Source: Paraburkholderia atlantica (GTDB lineage Bacteria; Pseudomonadota; Gammaproteobacteria; Burkholderiales; Burkholderiaceae). From it: DNA of 64,000 bases. Where the stretch lies: positions 248,001-312,000 of the forward strand of contig NZ_WHNQ01000001.1 of NCBI RefSeq assembly GCF_009362785.1, read 5' to 3'. Shown in pieces: positions 43,865 through 55,630 of this stretch. A model generated the notes under the pieces. That model made no database searches. It saw nothing but the letters and a program-made list of their open reading frames with translations, and was not told the origin of the DNA. Position 1 is the stretch's first letter. Each line of letters starts with the position of its first letter. The position numbers and the translations under genes were made by a program.

Positions 43865-45499
43865 ATGGCGTTTTCATTTCCGACTTCCATGCGACGACGC
43901 GGCGCGGCGCTCCTGCTGCCGCTCGCGGTTCTTCTCACCGTCGCGCCACGCGCTGCATTCGCGCTGACCGAGGCCGATGTCGCGCCGCTCGCCGGCGACG
44001 ACTTCGAGGCGAAGTCCGCCGCGATCGACAAACTGATCGCCACGCACGATACCGCGTCGCTCGCGGTGCTGAAGGCACTCGCCGACGACAGCGCGCTCGC
44101 CACCGACTCAGGCGCGGTACTGCTGCAGGACGGCGACGCCACCCGCGATGCCGTCACCGGCCAGCCGGTCGCCGCGAGCGACGCGCAGCCCATCACGCTG
44201 AACAACCTGCTGCGCTCGAAAGTAGCGGGGGCGCTGTCGGGCCTGCAACTCGCGTCGCCCGACCAGGCGACACGCGCAGCCGCCATCGATGCGCTGCTGC
44301 AAAACCCCGACCCATCGATCAAACCGCTGGTCGACGCCGCGCGCGCCAAAGAAACCGATCCCGCGCTGAAGAAGCGTCTCGACACACTGTGGGCAATGAG
44401 CGCATTGCACGACCCGGACCCTTCGAAGCGTCTCGAAGCAGTGCAACTGGTCGCCGCGCGCCACGACCTCGAAATGAACGAGTTGCTGCGCCCGCTGATC
44501 GCGAAGAAAGCCGACGGCACGTTTGCCGAAACCGACGAACGCGTGCGCGCGGCCGCGCAGAGCGGCATCGATGAGCTCGATGCGATCCAGCGTCGCAGCC
44601 AGATCGCGGGCACGCTGTTCGCGGGGCTGTCGCTCGGCAGCGTGCTGCTGCTCGCCGCGCTCGGCCTGGCGATCACGTATGGCCTGATCGGCGTGATCAA
44701 CATGGCGCACGGCGAATTCCTGATGATCGGCGCGTACGCGACCTACGTCGTGCAGAACCTCGTTCAGCGCTTCGCACCCAACGCGTTCGACTGGTATCCG
44801 CTCGTCGCGATACCGGCCTCCTTCGTCGCGGCCGCGCTGGTCGGCATCGTGCTCGAACGGCTCGTGCTGAGGCACCTGTATGGCCGCCCGCTCGAAACGC
44901 TGCTGACCACCTTCGGCGTGAGCCTGATCCTGATTCAGGCGACCCGCATGCTGTTCGGCGCGCAGAACGTCCAGGTCGTCAATCCGTCATGGATGAGCGG
45001 CGGCGTGACCGTACTGCCGAACCTGATCCTGCCGTACAACCGGCTCGCGATTCTCGCGTTCTCGCTGATCGTCGTCGCGATCGCCTGGGCCGTGCTCACG
45101 CGCACGCGGCTGGGTCTGTTCGTGCGCGCGGTCACGCAGAACCGCCGCATGGCCGCGTGCGTCGGCGTGAAAACCGCGCGCGTCGATTCGTATGCGTTCG
45201 CATTCGGCGCGGGCATCGCGGGACTCGGCGGCTGCGCGCTATCGCAGATCGGCAATGTCGGGCCCGACCTCGGCCAGAGCTACATCATCGATTCGTTCAT
45301 GGCGGTCGTGCTCGGCGGTGTCGGCCAGCTTGCGGGCACCGTGCTCGGCGGCTTCGGCCTCGGGCTCGTCAGCAAGGCGATCGAACCGTTCTGGGGCGCG
45401 GTGCTCGCGAAGATCGCGGTGCTCGTGCTGATCGTGCTGTTCATCCAGAAGCGTCCGCAGGGCATGTTCGCCTTGAAGGGCCGTAGCGCGGAGGCATGA
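43865..45499 (+). CDS. urtB: Urea ABC transporter permease UrtB, with N-terminal periplasmic domain
   Basis: A 544-residue protein. A signal-like segment (LLLPLAVLLTVAPRAAFA) is followed by ~220 residues of alpha-helical repeat-like periplasmic region (DDFEAKSAAIDKLIA, TRAAAIDALLQNPDPSIKPLVD, SKRLEAVQLVAAR), then the LivH-like permease: SLGSVLLLAALGLAITYGLIGVINMAHGEFLMIGAYATYVVQ to FIQKRPQGMFALKGR. The start at 43865 begins the signal segment; the frame continues upstream through the 222-bp gap after urtA. The helical N-terminal extension is common in proteobacterial UrtB. Confidence 0.92.
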   Translation: MAFSFPTSMRRRGAALLLPLAVLLTVAPRAAFALTEADVAPLAGDDFEAKSAAIDKLIATHDTASLAVLKALADDSALATDSGAVLLQDGDATRDAVTGQPVAASDAQPITLNNLLRSKVAGALSGLQLASPDQATRAAAIDALLQNPDPSIKPLVDAARAKETDPALKKRLDTLWAMSALHDPDPSKRLEAVQLVAARHDLEMNELLRPLIAKKADGTFAETDERVRAAAQSGIDELDAIQRRSQIAGTLFAGLSLGSVLLLAALGLAITYGLIGVINMAHGEFLMIGAYATYVVQNLVQRFAPNAFDWYPLVAIPASFVAAALVGIVLERLVLRHLYGRPLETLLTTFGVSLILIQATRMLFGAQNVQVVNPSWMSGGVTVLPNLILPYNRLAILAFSLIVVAIAWAVLTRTRLGLFVRAVTQNRRMAACVGVKTARVDSYAFAFGAGIAGLGGCALSQIGNVGPDLGQSYIIDSFMAVVLGGVGQLAGTVLGGFGLGLVSKAIEPFWGAVLAKIAVLVLIVLFIQKRPQGMFALKGRSAEA

Positions 45500-45500
45500 G

Positions 45501-46706
45501 ATGGCATCGGCTACTTCATCGGCGAACTCCTCTTCCGCCGCGTCGTCGCGCGCCGGAGCCGCTAGCGCGGGTGCCGGCGCCGCGCGCGAGCCCAGCACCG
45601 GCTTCGCGCTCGGCCTGCCACCGCGGCCCGCGCTGCTGTCGCGTCGCGCATGGCTCGCGCTGCTCGCGTTGATCATCGTGTTCGGCCTCGGCGTGCCGTT
45701 CGCCGCGCTGGTGATTCCCGAGACGAGCGCGTTGCATCTGTCCGCGTATGCGATGACGCTGACCGGCAAGTTCATGTGCTATGCGATCGCCGCGCTCGCG
45801 CTCGATCTGGTGTGGGGCTACTGCGGCATCCTGAGTCTCGGTCACGCGTTGTTCTTCGCGCTCGGCGGCTATGCGATCGGTATGTACCTGATGCGCGCGA
45901 TCGGGCACGACGGCAAGTACGGCAGCGATCTGCCCGACTTCATGGTGTTTCTCGACTGGCACCAGTTGCCGTGGTACTGGCAAGGCACGCAGCATCTCGG
46001 CTACGCGCTGCTGCTCGTCGTGCTGGTGCCGGCCGTGGTCGCGTGGGTGTTCGGCTTCTTCACGTTCCGTTCGCGCGTGAAGGGCGTGTATCTGTCGATC
46101 ATCACGCAGGCGATGACCTTCGCCGCGATGCTGCTGTTCTATCGCAACGAAACGGGCTTTGGCGGCAATAACGGCTTTACCGACTTCAAGCGCATCGGCG
46201 GTTTTCCGATCACGCATCAGGGCACGCGCGCCGCATTGCTGCTGATCACGTTCGCGGTGCTGATCGCCGCGTTCATCGGCGCGCGCGCAATCGTCACGTC
46301 GAAGCTCGGCCGCGTGGTGACTGCGGTGCGCGACGGCGAAACGCGGCTGATGTTTCTCGGCTACAGCCCGCTCGCGTACAAGCTGTTCGTGTGGACCGTG
46401 TCGGCGGTGCTGTGCGGCATCGCGGGCGCGTTGTACGTGCCGCAGGTCGGCATCATCAATCCGGGCGAGATGTCGCCGGGCAACTCGATCGAAATGGCGA
46501 TCTGGGTCGCAGTCGGCGGACGCGGCACACTGATCGGCCCGATCATCGGCGCGTTCGCGGTGAACGGCGCAAAGAGCTTCTTTACGGCGAACTTCCCCGA
46601 ATACTGGCTGTTCTTTCTCGGCCTGATCTTCGTGCTGGTGCCGCTGCTGCTGCCGAACGGCATCATGGGTCTCGCCGATCTGCTGACGCGTAAAAGAGAC
46701 CGCTGA
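45501..46706 (+). CDS. urtC: Urea ABC transporter permease UrtC
   Basis: A 401-residue LivM-like permease. After a Ser/Ala-rich cytoplasmic start come about eight to ten hydrophobic segments including LDLVWGYCGILSLGHALFFALGGYAIGMYLMR, GNNGFTDFKRIGGFPI and GEMSPGNSIEMAIWVAVGGRGTLIGPIIGAF. It starts 1 bp after the urtB stop and ends 10 bp before urtD. With UrtB it forms the channel for urea. Confidence 0.94.
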   Translation: MASATSSANSSSAASSRAGAASAGAGAAREPSTGFALGLPPRPALLSRRAWLALLALIIVFGLGVPFAALVIPETSALHLSAYAMTLTGKFMCYAIAALALDLVWGYCGILSLGHALFFALGGYAIGMYLMRAIGHDGKYGSDLPDFMVFLDWHQLPWYWQGTQHLGYALLLVVLVPAVVAWVFGFFTFRSRVKGVYLSIITQAMTFAAMLLFYRNETGFGGNNGFTDFKRIGGFPITHQGTRAALLLITFAVLIAAFIGARAIVTSKLGRVVTAVRDGETRLMFLGYSPLAYKLFVWTVSAVLCGIAGALYVPQVGIINPGEMSPGNSIEMAIWVAVGGRGTLIGPIIGAFAVNGAKSFFTANFPEYWLFFLGLIFVLVPLLLPNGIMGLADLLTRKRDR

Positions 46707-46716
46707 GGAACCGCTG

Positions 46717-47580
46717 ATGAACGAAAACCCGATGGTTCCCGATCTGGATTTGCCCGAAGCACCGGCGGAACGCTCGCTGAGCGGCGTCGCGAGCATGGGG
46801 CACACGGTCGTGCCCGGCGAGATCGACGTATCGCACGGCACGATCCTGTACCTCGAAGACGTGACGGTCAGCTTCGACGGCTTTCGCGCGCTGAACGCGC
46901 TGTCGCTCGCGATCGACGCGGGCGAACTGCGCTGCATCATCGGCCCGAATGGCGCGGGCAAGACGACGATGATGGACGTGATCACGGGCAAGACCGCACC
47001 CGATCACGGCAAGGTGTTTCTCGGCCAGTCGATCGATCTGACGCGGATGAACGAACCGGCGATCGCGCGCGCCGGCATCGGCCGCAAGTTCCAGAAGCCG
47101 ACCGTGTTCGAGCAGCATCCGGTGTGGGAAAACCTCGAACTCGCGATGAAGACCGACAAGGGCTGGTGGGCGTCGCTGCGCGCGCGGCTCGATCGCGACG
47201 CGCAGGCGCGCATCGAGCAAACGCTCGCGCTGATCGGACTGGAAAGCGAAGCGCGCAGGCTCGCGGGCGAGCTATCGCACGGCCAGAAGCAGCGCCTCGA
47301 AATCGGCATGCTGCTGATGCAACGCCCAGCGCTGCTGCTGCTCGACGAACCCGCGGCCGGCATGACCGACGACGAAACGATGCAACTCGCCGAATTGCTC
47401 AATCACCTGCGCGGCACCTGCTCGATGATGGTCGTCGAGCACGACATGGAGTTCGTCGCGGCGCTCGCGGGCGACACGGGCAAGGTGACGGTAATGGCCG
47501 AAGGCCGCGTGCTCGCGCACGGCACGCTCGACGAAGTGAAGCGCGATGAGACCGTGATCGAGTCTTATCTAGGCCGCTGA
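46717..47580 (+). CDS. urtD: Urea ABC transporter ATP-binding protein UrtD
   Basis: A 287-residue LivG-like ATPase. Walker A is GPNGAGKTT, the signature LSHGQKQRLEIG and Walker B LLLLDEPAAGM. The N-terminal ~45 residues before the ABC domain are a UrtD-typical extension. The ending VIESYLGR is normal. It pairs with UrtE to energise urea import. Confidence 0.94.
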   Translation: MNENPMVPDLDLPEAPAERSLSGVASMGHTVVPGEIDVSHGTILYLEDVTVSFDGFRALNALSLAIDAGELRCIIGPNGAGKTTMMDVITGKTAPDHGKVFLGQSIDLTRMNEPAIARAGIGRKFQKPTVFEQHPVWENLELAMKTDKGWWASLRARLDRDAQARIEQTLALIGLESEARRLAGELSHGQKQRLEIGMLLMQRPALLLLDEPAAGMTDDETMQLAELLNHLRGTCSMMVVEHDMEFVAALAGDTGKVTVMAEGRVLAHGTLDEVKRDETVIESYLGR

Positions 47581-47630
47581 TCGGAACTCAACGCGGTACC
47601 GCATCGTCAACCCGACAGGATGACTGAAAC

Positions 47631-48323
47631 ATGCTCGAAGTAGACCGACTGAACCAGTACTACGGCGGCAGCCATATTCTGCGCGACGTGAAGCTCACGG
47701 TGCCCGACGGCAAGCTGACGGTGCTGCTGGGGCGCAACGGCGTCGGCAAGACCACGCTGCTGCGCTGCCTGATGGGCGTCGTGCCCGCGAAAAGCGGTGC
47801 GATCGCGTGGCGCGGCGAACCGCTGATGAAACTGCCCACGCATGCGCGGGTCGCCCAGGGGCTCGCCTACGTGCCGCAGGGCCGCGATATTTTTCCGCGC
47901 CTCAGCGTCGAGGAAAACCTGCTGGTGGGCGCGGCCAGCCGAAAGGCGCCGAAGAAGATCCCCGAGCGCATCTACGAGCTGTTTCCGGTACTGAAGGACA
48001 TGCGCAACCGGCGCGGCGGCGATCTGTCCGGCGGTCAGCAGCAACAGCTCGCGATCGGCCGCGCGCTGATGAGCCAGCCGCAACTGCTGATCCTCGACGA
48101 GCCGACCGAGGGCATCCAGCCGTCGATCATCCAGGACATCGGCCGCACGCTGCGGCAGCTCGTCGAGGACATGGGCATGACGGTGCTGCTCGTCGAGCAG
48201 TACTACGATTTCGCCAAGGCGATCGCCGATCGTTACTGGGTGATGAGTCGCGGCGAAATCGTCGCGGGCGGTGACGGGGCGAACATGGATGCCGATGGAG
48301 TGCGGGGGTTGATTGCCGTGTAA
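47631..48323 (+). CDS. urtE: Urea ABC transporter ATP-binding protein UrtE
   Basis: A 230-residue LivF-like ATPase beginning MLEVDRLNQYYGGSHILRDV, as in UrtE. Walker A is GRNGVGKTT, the signature LSGGQQQQLAIG, and Walker B LLILDEPTEGIQPSI. It closes the urtABCDE transporter set, 50 bp after urtD. The urease genes begin about 0.84 kb downstream. Confidence 0.95.
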   Translation: MLEVDRLNQYYGGSHILRDVKLTVPDGKLTVLLGRNGVGKTTLLRCLMGVVPAKSGAIAWRGEPLMKLPTHARVAQGLAYVPQGRDIFPRLSVEENLLVGAASRKAPKKIPERIYELFPVLKDMRNRRGGDLSGGQQQQLAIGRALMSQPQLLILDEPTEGIQPSIIQDIGRTLRQLVEDMGMTVLLVEQYYDFAKAIADRYWVMSRGEIVAGGDGANMDADGVRGLIAV

Positions 48324-48475
48324 GCGTCTCTTTCAGTCTCCGACAGCCGCTCGAAAGCTTGCACCCCGCGCCGTCGGCCCCGTCTGACGCGACTGAAGCT
48401 CACTACTCAAGTTATCCGCCACGCAACCGTTACACAGGCTAGGCAGCGCCGCAACGGTTCGATCAGGTGGACACC

Positions 48476-48850
48476 ATGGACGACAACAAGCAGGTCAGAC
48501 GCGAGTTTTACAGAAACCCAGCTTCCTATTGCCGGGTGATGAACGTCGTGTCCGCAGTCACCTTTGGTTTATTCGAGGTGGACAGCGGCGGTACGGTCGG
48601 CATGCTGTCGGTGCGCTGGGAGAAGCTCGGCAACGAACTCGCGCCCCAGCTGCACGCGTACTACGACAGCTGGCACGTGCTCGCATCGTTCCCCGACGTC
48701 CTCGCGAGAATGGCCGAGACGACCGGTCCGGCGTGTTCGCCGGAAGCTTTCTGTCAGCTACTGCTCGAGTGCGGATTCATCAATCGCGCGGAACGAGGCG
48801 TGGACGATCACGCCGAGCCGACACTCGTACGCCAGACACTGCCGCAGTAA
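48476..48850 (+). CDS. Hypothetical protein between urt and ure genes
   Basis: A 124-residue soluble protein. I do not recognise the family. It has a compact mixed composition with the segments YCRVMNVVSAVTFGLFEVDSGG, VRWEKLGNELAPQLHAYYDSWHVLASFPDVLARM and EAFCQLLLECGF. No signal peptide or membrane segment is visible. ATG 48476 has AGGTGG just upstream; a GTG three codons earlier is in frame. It lies alone in a 150-bp gap after urtE and is followed at 45 bp by another small gene in the same direction. Codon use matches neighbours, so it is probably real. Confidence 0.65.
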   Translation: MDDNKQVRREFYRNPASYCRVMNVVSAVTFGLFEVDSGGTVGMLSVRWEKLGNELAPQLHAYYDSWHVLASFPDVLARMAETTGPACSPEAFCQLLLECGFINRAERGVDDHAEPTLVRQTLPQ

Positions 48851-48894
48851 AACCTGGGTTAGCAACACAACATCGTTAGAGAAGGGAGAAAAGC

Positions 48895-49092
48895 ATGTCC
48901 GTGACGGTTCACGTCGAGTATCAGTACTGCCCACATGGCAAGAAAACAATCCAGACAGGCAGCGACTCGTTGACCGTCCAGGAAAACACCCCGCGCGCTG
49001 TCGTCGCGCTGCTGCGGCTGCTGCATCCGCAGTGGGAGGGCATCAAGGTGCTGTCGGTGACCGAGGCATCGCCTGAAGGCACTGCGTCGTAG
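48895..49092 (+). CDS. Small hypothetical protein (65 aa) upstream of ureD
   Basis: A 65-residue protein starting MSVTVHVEYQYCPHGKKTIQTGSDSLTVQENTPRAVVALLRLLHPQWEGIKVLSVTEA. The ribosome site AAGGGAG lies 7-8 nt upstream, which supports translation. It has a CPHG motif early on and an amphipathic middle helix; no signal peptide. Not recognised. Its place between urt and ure genes suggests a nitrogen/urea link, but that is only positional. Confidence 0.6.
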   Translation: MSVTVHVEYQYCPHGKKTIQTGSDSLTVQENTPRAVVALLRLLHPQWEGIKVLSVTEASPEGTAS

Positions 49093-49165
49093 TCGCTAGC
49101 GCGCGAGTCTCGCGACGCGACCCGCGTGCTATCCTCGCCGCACGCCGGTTCCCCCATCCATCCGC

Positions 49166-50035
49166 ATGTCGCTCCACGAAAACCACGCCACGCTCGCCGC
49201 CTCGCACTCGCCGTGGCGCGCGCGACTCGAACTCGGCTTCGTCGGCGGCGACGCTCGCACGACGCTCGCGCACCGGCGGCACGATGGGCCGCTGCGCGTG
49301 CAACGACCGCTCTATCCGGAAGGCCCGGCAATCTGTCACGCGGTGATCGTGCATCCGCCCGGCGGCGTCGCGGGCGGCGATCAGCTCGACATCGACATCA
49401 CGCTCGCCGCGCACACGCATGCGGTGCTGACGACGCCGGGCGCAACCAAGTGGTACAAGTCGAACGGCCGCGCGGCGCGGCAGCGCATCGCGCTGCAGGT
49501 CGACGCGCAGGCGAAGCTCGACTGGCTGCCCCAGAACAACATCGTGTTCGATCACGCGAACGCGCAACTCGATTTTTCGCTGACGCTCGGCGACGGCGCG
49601 AGCGCGATCGGCTGGGACGCGACCCAGCTCGGACGCCAGGCGGCCGGCGAACGCTGGTCGGCGGGTAGCTTGCACGCGGTGTCGCGCATCGTCGGCGCGA
49701 ATGGCGAACTGTTGTGGTTCGAACGCGCGAGTCTCAGCGCCGACGATCCGCTGCGCGACGCGCCGCAGGGTCTCGCCGGCTTTCCGGTCTACGGCACGCT
49801 GTGGGCGGTAGGCGCCGCTTGCGACGACGCACTCGCCGAGTCGCTAACCGCGCAACTGCCGTTCGACGATACGTTGCGAGCCGCAGCCTCGTGCGTGACC
49901 AACGGCGTCCTGCTCGTGCGCGCGGTGTCACGCTCGATGGAAACGCTGCAGCACGCGCTCACGCGCTGCTGGCTGCAATTGCGGCCAGTCGTGCATGGTG
50001 TGGAGGCGGTGCCGTTGCGGATCTGGTCGACCTGA
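49166..50035 (+). CDS. ureD: Urease accessory protein UreD (UreH)
   Basis: A 289-residue urease chaperone. Family features are [53 protein letters not shown] and [26 protein letters not shown]. UreD binds apo-urease first and recruits UreF and UreG for nickel insertion. It is the first gene of the ure set; ureA does not follow directly, because a binding-protein gene lies between. Confidence 0.92.
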   Translation: MSLHENHATLAASHSPWRARLELGFVGGDARTTLAHRRHDGPLRVQRPLYPEGPAICHAVIVHPPGGVAGGDQLDIDITLAAHTHAVLTTPGATKWYKSNGRAARQRIALQVDAQAKLDWLPQNNIVFDHANAQLDFSLTLGDGASAIGWDATQLGRQAAGERWSAGSLHAVSRIVGANGELLWFERASLSADDPLRDAPQGLAGFPVYGTLWAVGAACDDALAESLTAQLPFDDTLRAAASCVTNGVLLVRAVSRSMETLQHALTRCWLQLRPVVHGVEAVPLRIWST

Positions 50036-50250
50036 GAGCGCGGCTTCCCGCTTTTGTCTTCATCACCCTGTTCGCGCACCAAGGCGGCGCACGCGCACGC
50101 CCCAACCGTGTGCGCGAGCCGGCGTAGCGTGCCGCCCAGCCACAGCCCAGCGCGATGGCACACAGCTTGCATTGGAATCGCCACTTCGCGGCCGGACACG
50201 AAGAAGCCAGCGACGACCCGACTCCAACGACACCACCACCGCTCACGCCG

Positions 50251-51063
50251 ATGACCCGCACCCTCTCCCGCTCCGCGCGCCGCGCCTTGTTGGCCGCATT
50301 GCTCGCCCTGCCCATCGTCGCCGACCTCGCGTTTCATGCGGGCGCCGCGCACGCCGACACGCTCGACAACATCGCCAAGACCGGCGTGCTGAAAGTCGCC
50401 GTGCCCGAGGACTATCCGCCGTTCGGCTCGGTCGGTGCCGACATGAAACCGCAGGGCTACGACATCGACACGGCCGCGCTGCTCGCCAAAGCGATGAACG
50501 TGAAGCTCGAACTGGTGCCGGTCAACAGCGCGAACCGGATTCCGTTTCTGCAAACGGGCAAGGTCGATCTGGTGATCTCGTCGCTCGGCAAAACGCCCGA
50601 GCGCGAGAAGGTGATCGACTTCTCGAGCGCGTACGCGCCGTACTACCAGGGGGTGTTCGGTCCCGCCGATATCAAGGTGAGCGGTCCCGCCGATCTGACC
50701 GGCAAGACCGTCGGCGCGACGCGCGGCGCGCTCGAGGAAATCGGTCTCACACAGATGGCGCCGAATGCGACGATCAAACGCTTCGAGGACAACAACGCGA
50801 CGATCGCCGCGTTCCTGTCCGGCCAGGTGCAGCTGATCGCGGCCGGCAACATCGTCGCGGCCGCGATCCTCGCGAAGAACCCGCCGCGCCGTCCGGAACC
50901 CAAGTTCGTGATCAAGAACTCGCCGTGCTTCGTCGGCATGAACAAGAACGAGCCGCGCCTGCAACAGAAGGTCGATGCCGCGATCGCGCAGGCCAAACAC
51001 GACGGCACGCTCGGTGCGATGTCGAAGAAGTGGTTCGGCGCCCCGCTGCCCGCCGATCTGTAA
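50251..51063 (+). CDS. Polar-amino-acid-type ABC substrate-binding protein inside the urease operon
   Basis: A 270-residue exported protein of the SBP_bac_3 family (glutamine/histidine-binding type). The signal peptide ends at AGAAHA (about residue 35). Then GVLKVAVPEDYPPFGSVGADMKPQGYDIDTAALLAKAMNVKLELVP, LQTGKVDLVISSLGKTPEREKVIDFSSAY and the C-terminal AIAQAKHDGTLGAMSKKWFG. The start at 50251 gives a normal signal peptide; an in-frame ATG at 50155 would add 32 residues of Pro/Thr-rich sequence. It separates ureD from ureA and has no transport partner nearby. Its ligand is unknown. Confidence 0.88.
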   Translation: MTRTLSRSARRALLAALLALPIVADLAFHAGAAHADTLDNIAKTGVLKVAVPEDYPPFGSVGADMKPQGYDIDTAALLAKAMNVKLELVPVNSANRIPFLQTGKVDLVISSLGKTPEREKVIDFSSAYAPYYQGVFGPADIKVSGPADLTGKTVGATRGALEEIGLTQMAPNATIKRFEDNNATIAAFLSGQVQLIAAGNIVAAAILAKNPPRRPEPKFVIKNSPCFVGMNKNEPRLQQKVDAAIAQAKHDGTLGAMSKKWFGAPLPADL

Positions 51064-51178
51064 TCTTGCAAGCGCGGCTGTAAGCGCGCCGTTAGCCGGA
51101 CTTGATACCGTGACCGGCTGATGGCGCATCGCGACGACCACGCCGCCACGACACCTCAACGCCGAGACCCAACACCCG

Positions 51179-51481
51179 ATGAAGCTGACACCTCGCGAGA
51201 AGGACAAGCTGCTGATCTTCACCGCCGCGCTGCTCGCCGAACGGCGCCGCGCGCGCGGCCTCAAGCTGAACTATCCGGAGGCGGTCGCCTTCATCACCGC
51301 CGCGCTGATGGAAGCCGCGCGCGACGGCAAGAGCGTCGCCGAGGTGATGCACTACGGCACCACGCTGCTCACGCGCGCCGACGTGATGGAGGGGGTGCCC
51401 GAGATGATCCCCGACATCCAGGTCGAAGCGACGTTCCCCGACGGCACCAAGCTCGTCACCGTCCATCATCCGATTCCCTGA
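51179..51481 (+). CDS. ureA: Urease subunit gamma UreA
   Basis: A 100-residue urease gamma subunit: [57 protein letters not shown] and the ending [19 protein letters not shown]. Length exactly fits the family. It is part of the (alpha beta gamma)3 enzyme with UreB and UreC, which follow directly. Confidence 0.97.
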   Translation: MKLTPREKDKLLIFTAALLAERRRARGLKLNYPEAVAFITAALMEAARDGKSVAEVMHYGTTLLTRADVMEGVPEMIPDIQVEATFPDGTKLVTVHHPIP

Positions 51482-51506
51482 ACTCTCTCCGTCAAGGCAG
51501 GCCCCC

Positions 51507-51812
51507 ATGATTCCCGGCGAACTCCTCATCGACGACGGCGAGCACGAACTGAACGCGGGCCGCGCGACGGTCACGGTGGTCGTGTCGAATACCGGCGACC
51601 GTCCGGTGCAGATCGGCTCGCACTACCACTTCTACGAAGTGAACGACGCGCTGTCGTTCGATCGCGAAGCGGCGCGCGGCTTTCGCCTGAATATCGCGGC
51701 CGGCACCGCGGTGCGCTTCGAGCCCGGCCAGGAGCGCACGGTCGAGCTCGTCGCGCTGGCGGGCGAGCGCGTCGTCTACGGCTTCAACGGCAAGGTGATG
51801 GGCAAGCTGTGA
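51507..51812 (+). CDS. ureB: Urease subunit beta UreB
   Basis: A 101-residue urease beta subunit: [75 protein letters not shown] and the ending [12 protein letters not shown]. It starts 25 bp after ureA and is separated by 86 bp from ureC. Confidence 0.97.
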   Translation: MIPGELLIDDGEHELNAGRATVTVVVSNTGDRPVQIGSHYHFYEVNDALSFDREAARGFRLNIAAGTAVRFEPGQERTVELVALAGERVVYGFNGKVMGKL

Positions 51813-51898
51813 TGCGCTGCCCGCGCCCTGGCGTTTCGACCGCCTGCTCCGCCTTGCGTTGCTCGTAGCTCGCTTGTAGCCCATTTCGGACCCACACC

Positions 51899-53605
<1,707 letters not shown>

Positions 53606-53607
53606 TC

Positions 53608-54225
53608 ATGCGAACACTGAACAAACTTCTCGCGCCGCATCTGAAGATTGCGCCCGTACTCGTCAAGCGAGCGCCGACGTTGACGCTCGCATTCGATGAA
53701 CGTCGCAAGAGCCGTCTTGCGGCGACGCTCGATAACGGCGAGGAAATTGCATTGCTGTTGCCGCGCGGCACCGTGCTGCGCGATGGCGACGTGCTCGTCG
53801 CCGATGATGGCGGGCTCGTGCGTGTCGTTGCGGCTGACGAAGCCGTGCTCGTCGTACGCGCTTCGGATGCGTTGACGTTGACGCGCGCCGCGTACCACCT
53901 CGGCAATCGTCATACGCCGGTCGAAGTGGGCGCCGATTTTCTGAAGCTCGAATACGATCCAGTGCTCGCCGACATGCTCGAGCGCATCGGCGCGACGGTC
54001 GAGCGGGTGTCACTGCCGTTTCAGCCTGAGGCCGGCGCATATGGCGGCGGGCATAAGCATGGGCACGACGAGACGTTCGCCGAGGACTACGCGATCGCGC
54101 AGCAGGTGTTTGGTGAGCATCATGGGCATGAAGGTTCTTCGCACTCGCACTCGCACTCGCACGACCACGTGCACGACGAATCGTGCGGACATGGGCACCA
54201 CTCGCATCACCATGCGCATCGCTGA
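53608..54225 (+). CDS. ureE: Urease accessory nickel chaperone UreE with His-rich tail
   Basis: A 205-residue protein. The N-terminal peptide-binding domain and the metal-binding domain ([47 protein letters not shown]) are present, followed by a tail with 19 histidines in about 60 residues, ending HHSHHHAHR. This tail stores or buffers Ni(II) for delivery to UreG. The start at 53608 is 2 bp after the ureC stop; a longer frame reads back through ureC. The 3' end overlaps ureF by about 14 bp. Confidence 0.93.
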   Translation: MRTLNKLLAPHLKIAPVLVKRAPTLTLAFDERRKSRLAATLDNGEEIALLLPRGTVLRDGDVLVADDGGLVRVVAADEAVLVVRASDALTLTRAAYHLGNRHTPVEVGADFLKLEYDPVLADMLERIGATVERVSLPFQPEAGAYGGGHKHGHDETFAEDYAIAQQVFGEHHGHEGSSHSHSHSHDHVHDESCGHGHHSHHHAHR

Positions 54226-54892
54226 ACTCACCGCGCTGCTGCATCTCGCGTCGCCGGCGCTGCCGATCGGCGCGTTCAGCTATTCGCAGGGTCTCGAAGC
54301 GGCGATCGAAGCGCAACTGATCACCGATGCCGACTCCGCGCGCAGGTGGATCGAACGCGGGCTGACCGACGTGCTCGCGCGCGGCGAGTTGCCGTTCCTC
54401 GCGCAGCAGATCGAACGCTGGCGCACGCACGACGCCGTCGAACTCGCCGACGCGAACGCCGAATTCCTCGCGAGCCGCGAGTCCGCCGAACTGCGCCGCG
54501 AAACGGAGCAGATGGGCTGGTCGCTGCGGCAGTTGTGCGTGTCGCTCGAATGGGGCGATGCGGCGAGGCGCGAAACGCTCGCGTCGCTGACGCCGCTCGC
54601 GCAGCCGAGCGCGTTCGCATTCGCCGCCTACGCGCACGATGCGTCCACCGATGCCGCGCTCGCCGCCTACGCGTTCAGCTGGGTCGAGAACCAGGCCGCC
54701 GCCGCGCTGAAGGCGGTACCGCTCGGCCAGCTCGCGGGACAGCGCATCATCGTCGCGCTGCGCGAACCAATCGACGCGGCCGTCGCGCGCGCGCTCGCCA
54801 TTGCGCGTGACGGCCTCAACACATTCGCGCCGCAGCTCGGCATTTTGTCGGCGCGCCACGAGTCGCAGTATTCGCGGCTCTTCCGCTCGTAA
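54212..54892 (+). CDS. ureF: Urease accessory protein UreF
   Basis: A 226-residue helical chaperone: [51 protein letters not shown] at the N-terminus and [19 protein letters not shown] and [16 protein letters not shown] at the end, all family-typical. The start at 54212 (MRIAEL) matches the usual UreF beginning; an in-frame ATG at 54191 adds seven residues. Its 5' end overlaps the His-tail codons of ureE. It bridges UreD and UreG on apo-urease. Confidence 0.92.
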   Translation: MRIAELTALLHLASPALPIGAFSYSQGLEAAIEAQLITDADSARRWIERGLTDVLARGELPFLAQQIERWRTHDAVELADANAEFLASRESAELRRETEQMGWSLRQLCVSLEWGDAARRETLASLTPLAQPSAFAFAAYAHDASTDAALAAYAFSWVENQAAAALKAVPLGQLAGQRIIVALREPIDAAVARALAIARDGLNTFAPQLGILSARHESQYSRLFRS

Positions 54893-54912
54893 CCCGATTC
54901 CCACGATCCATC

Positions 54913-55575
54913 ATGAACGCACCTCATCATCCGGCTTCCCATACCGCGACCCAGACCCGCACCAAGAAGCTGCCGCCGCTGCGCGTGGGCGTCGGCGGCC
55001 CGGTCGGCTCGGGCAAGACCACGCTGCTCGAAATGCTGTGCAAGGCGATGCGCGATCAGTACGATCTCGTCGCGATCACGAACGACATCTATACGAAAGA
55101 GGATCAGCGTCTGCTGACAGTCGCGGGCGCGCTGCCGGCCGAACGCATCATGGGCGTCGAGACGGGCGGCTGCCCGCACACGGCGATCCGCGAGGATGCG
55201 TCGATCAACCTCGAAGCGGTCGACCGCATGCTCACGCGTTTTCCGGACGCGGACATCGTGTTCATCGAATCGGGTGGCGACAACCTCGCGGCAACCTTCA
55301 GCCCGGAGCTGTCGGATCTGACGATCTACGTGATCGACGTCGCGGGCGGCGAGAAGATCCCGCGCAAGGGAGGACCCGGCATCACGAAGTCGGATCTGCT
55401 CGTGATCAACAAGACCGATCTCGCGCCACTGGTGGGCGCGAACCTCGACGTGATGGCGTCGGACGCGAAGAAGATGCGCGGCGAGCGGCCCTTCGTGATG
55501 TGCAATCTGAAGGCGCTCGAAGGCCTCGGCGAGGTGGTGAAGTTTATTGAAAAGAAGGGGTTGTTGAAGGTGTGA
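54913..55575 (+). CDS. ureG: Urease accessory GTPase UreG
   Basis: A 220-residue SIMIBI GTPase. The P-loop GPVGSGKT is at 29-36, then [12 protein letters not shown], the metal-coupling CPH motif in [15 protein letters not shown], and [18 protein letters not shown] hydrolysis drives nickel delivery into UreC. It is the last gene of the urease set, 20 bp after ureF, and converges with waaA. Confidence 0.97.
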   Translation: MNAPHHPASHTATQTRTKKLPPLRVGVGGPVGSGKTTLLEMLCKAMRDQYDLVAITNDIYTKEDQRLLTVAGALPAERIMGVETGGCPHTAIREDASINLEAVDRMLTRFPDADIVFIESGGDNLAATFSPELSDLTIYVIDVAGGEKIPRKGGPGITKSDLLVINKTDLAPLVGANLDVMASDAKKMRGERPFVMCNLKALEGLGEVVKFIEKKGLLKV

Positions 55576-55630
55576 AGGGAGGAGTTGGGAATGCGCGTGG
55601 TGTCGTCTTTGCACGCCACGCCGCTAATCC

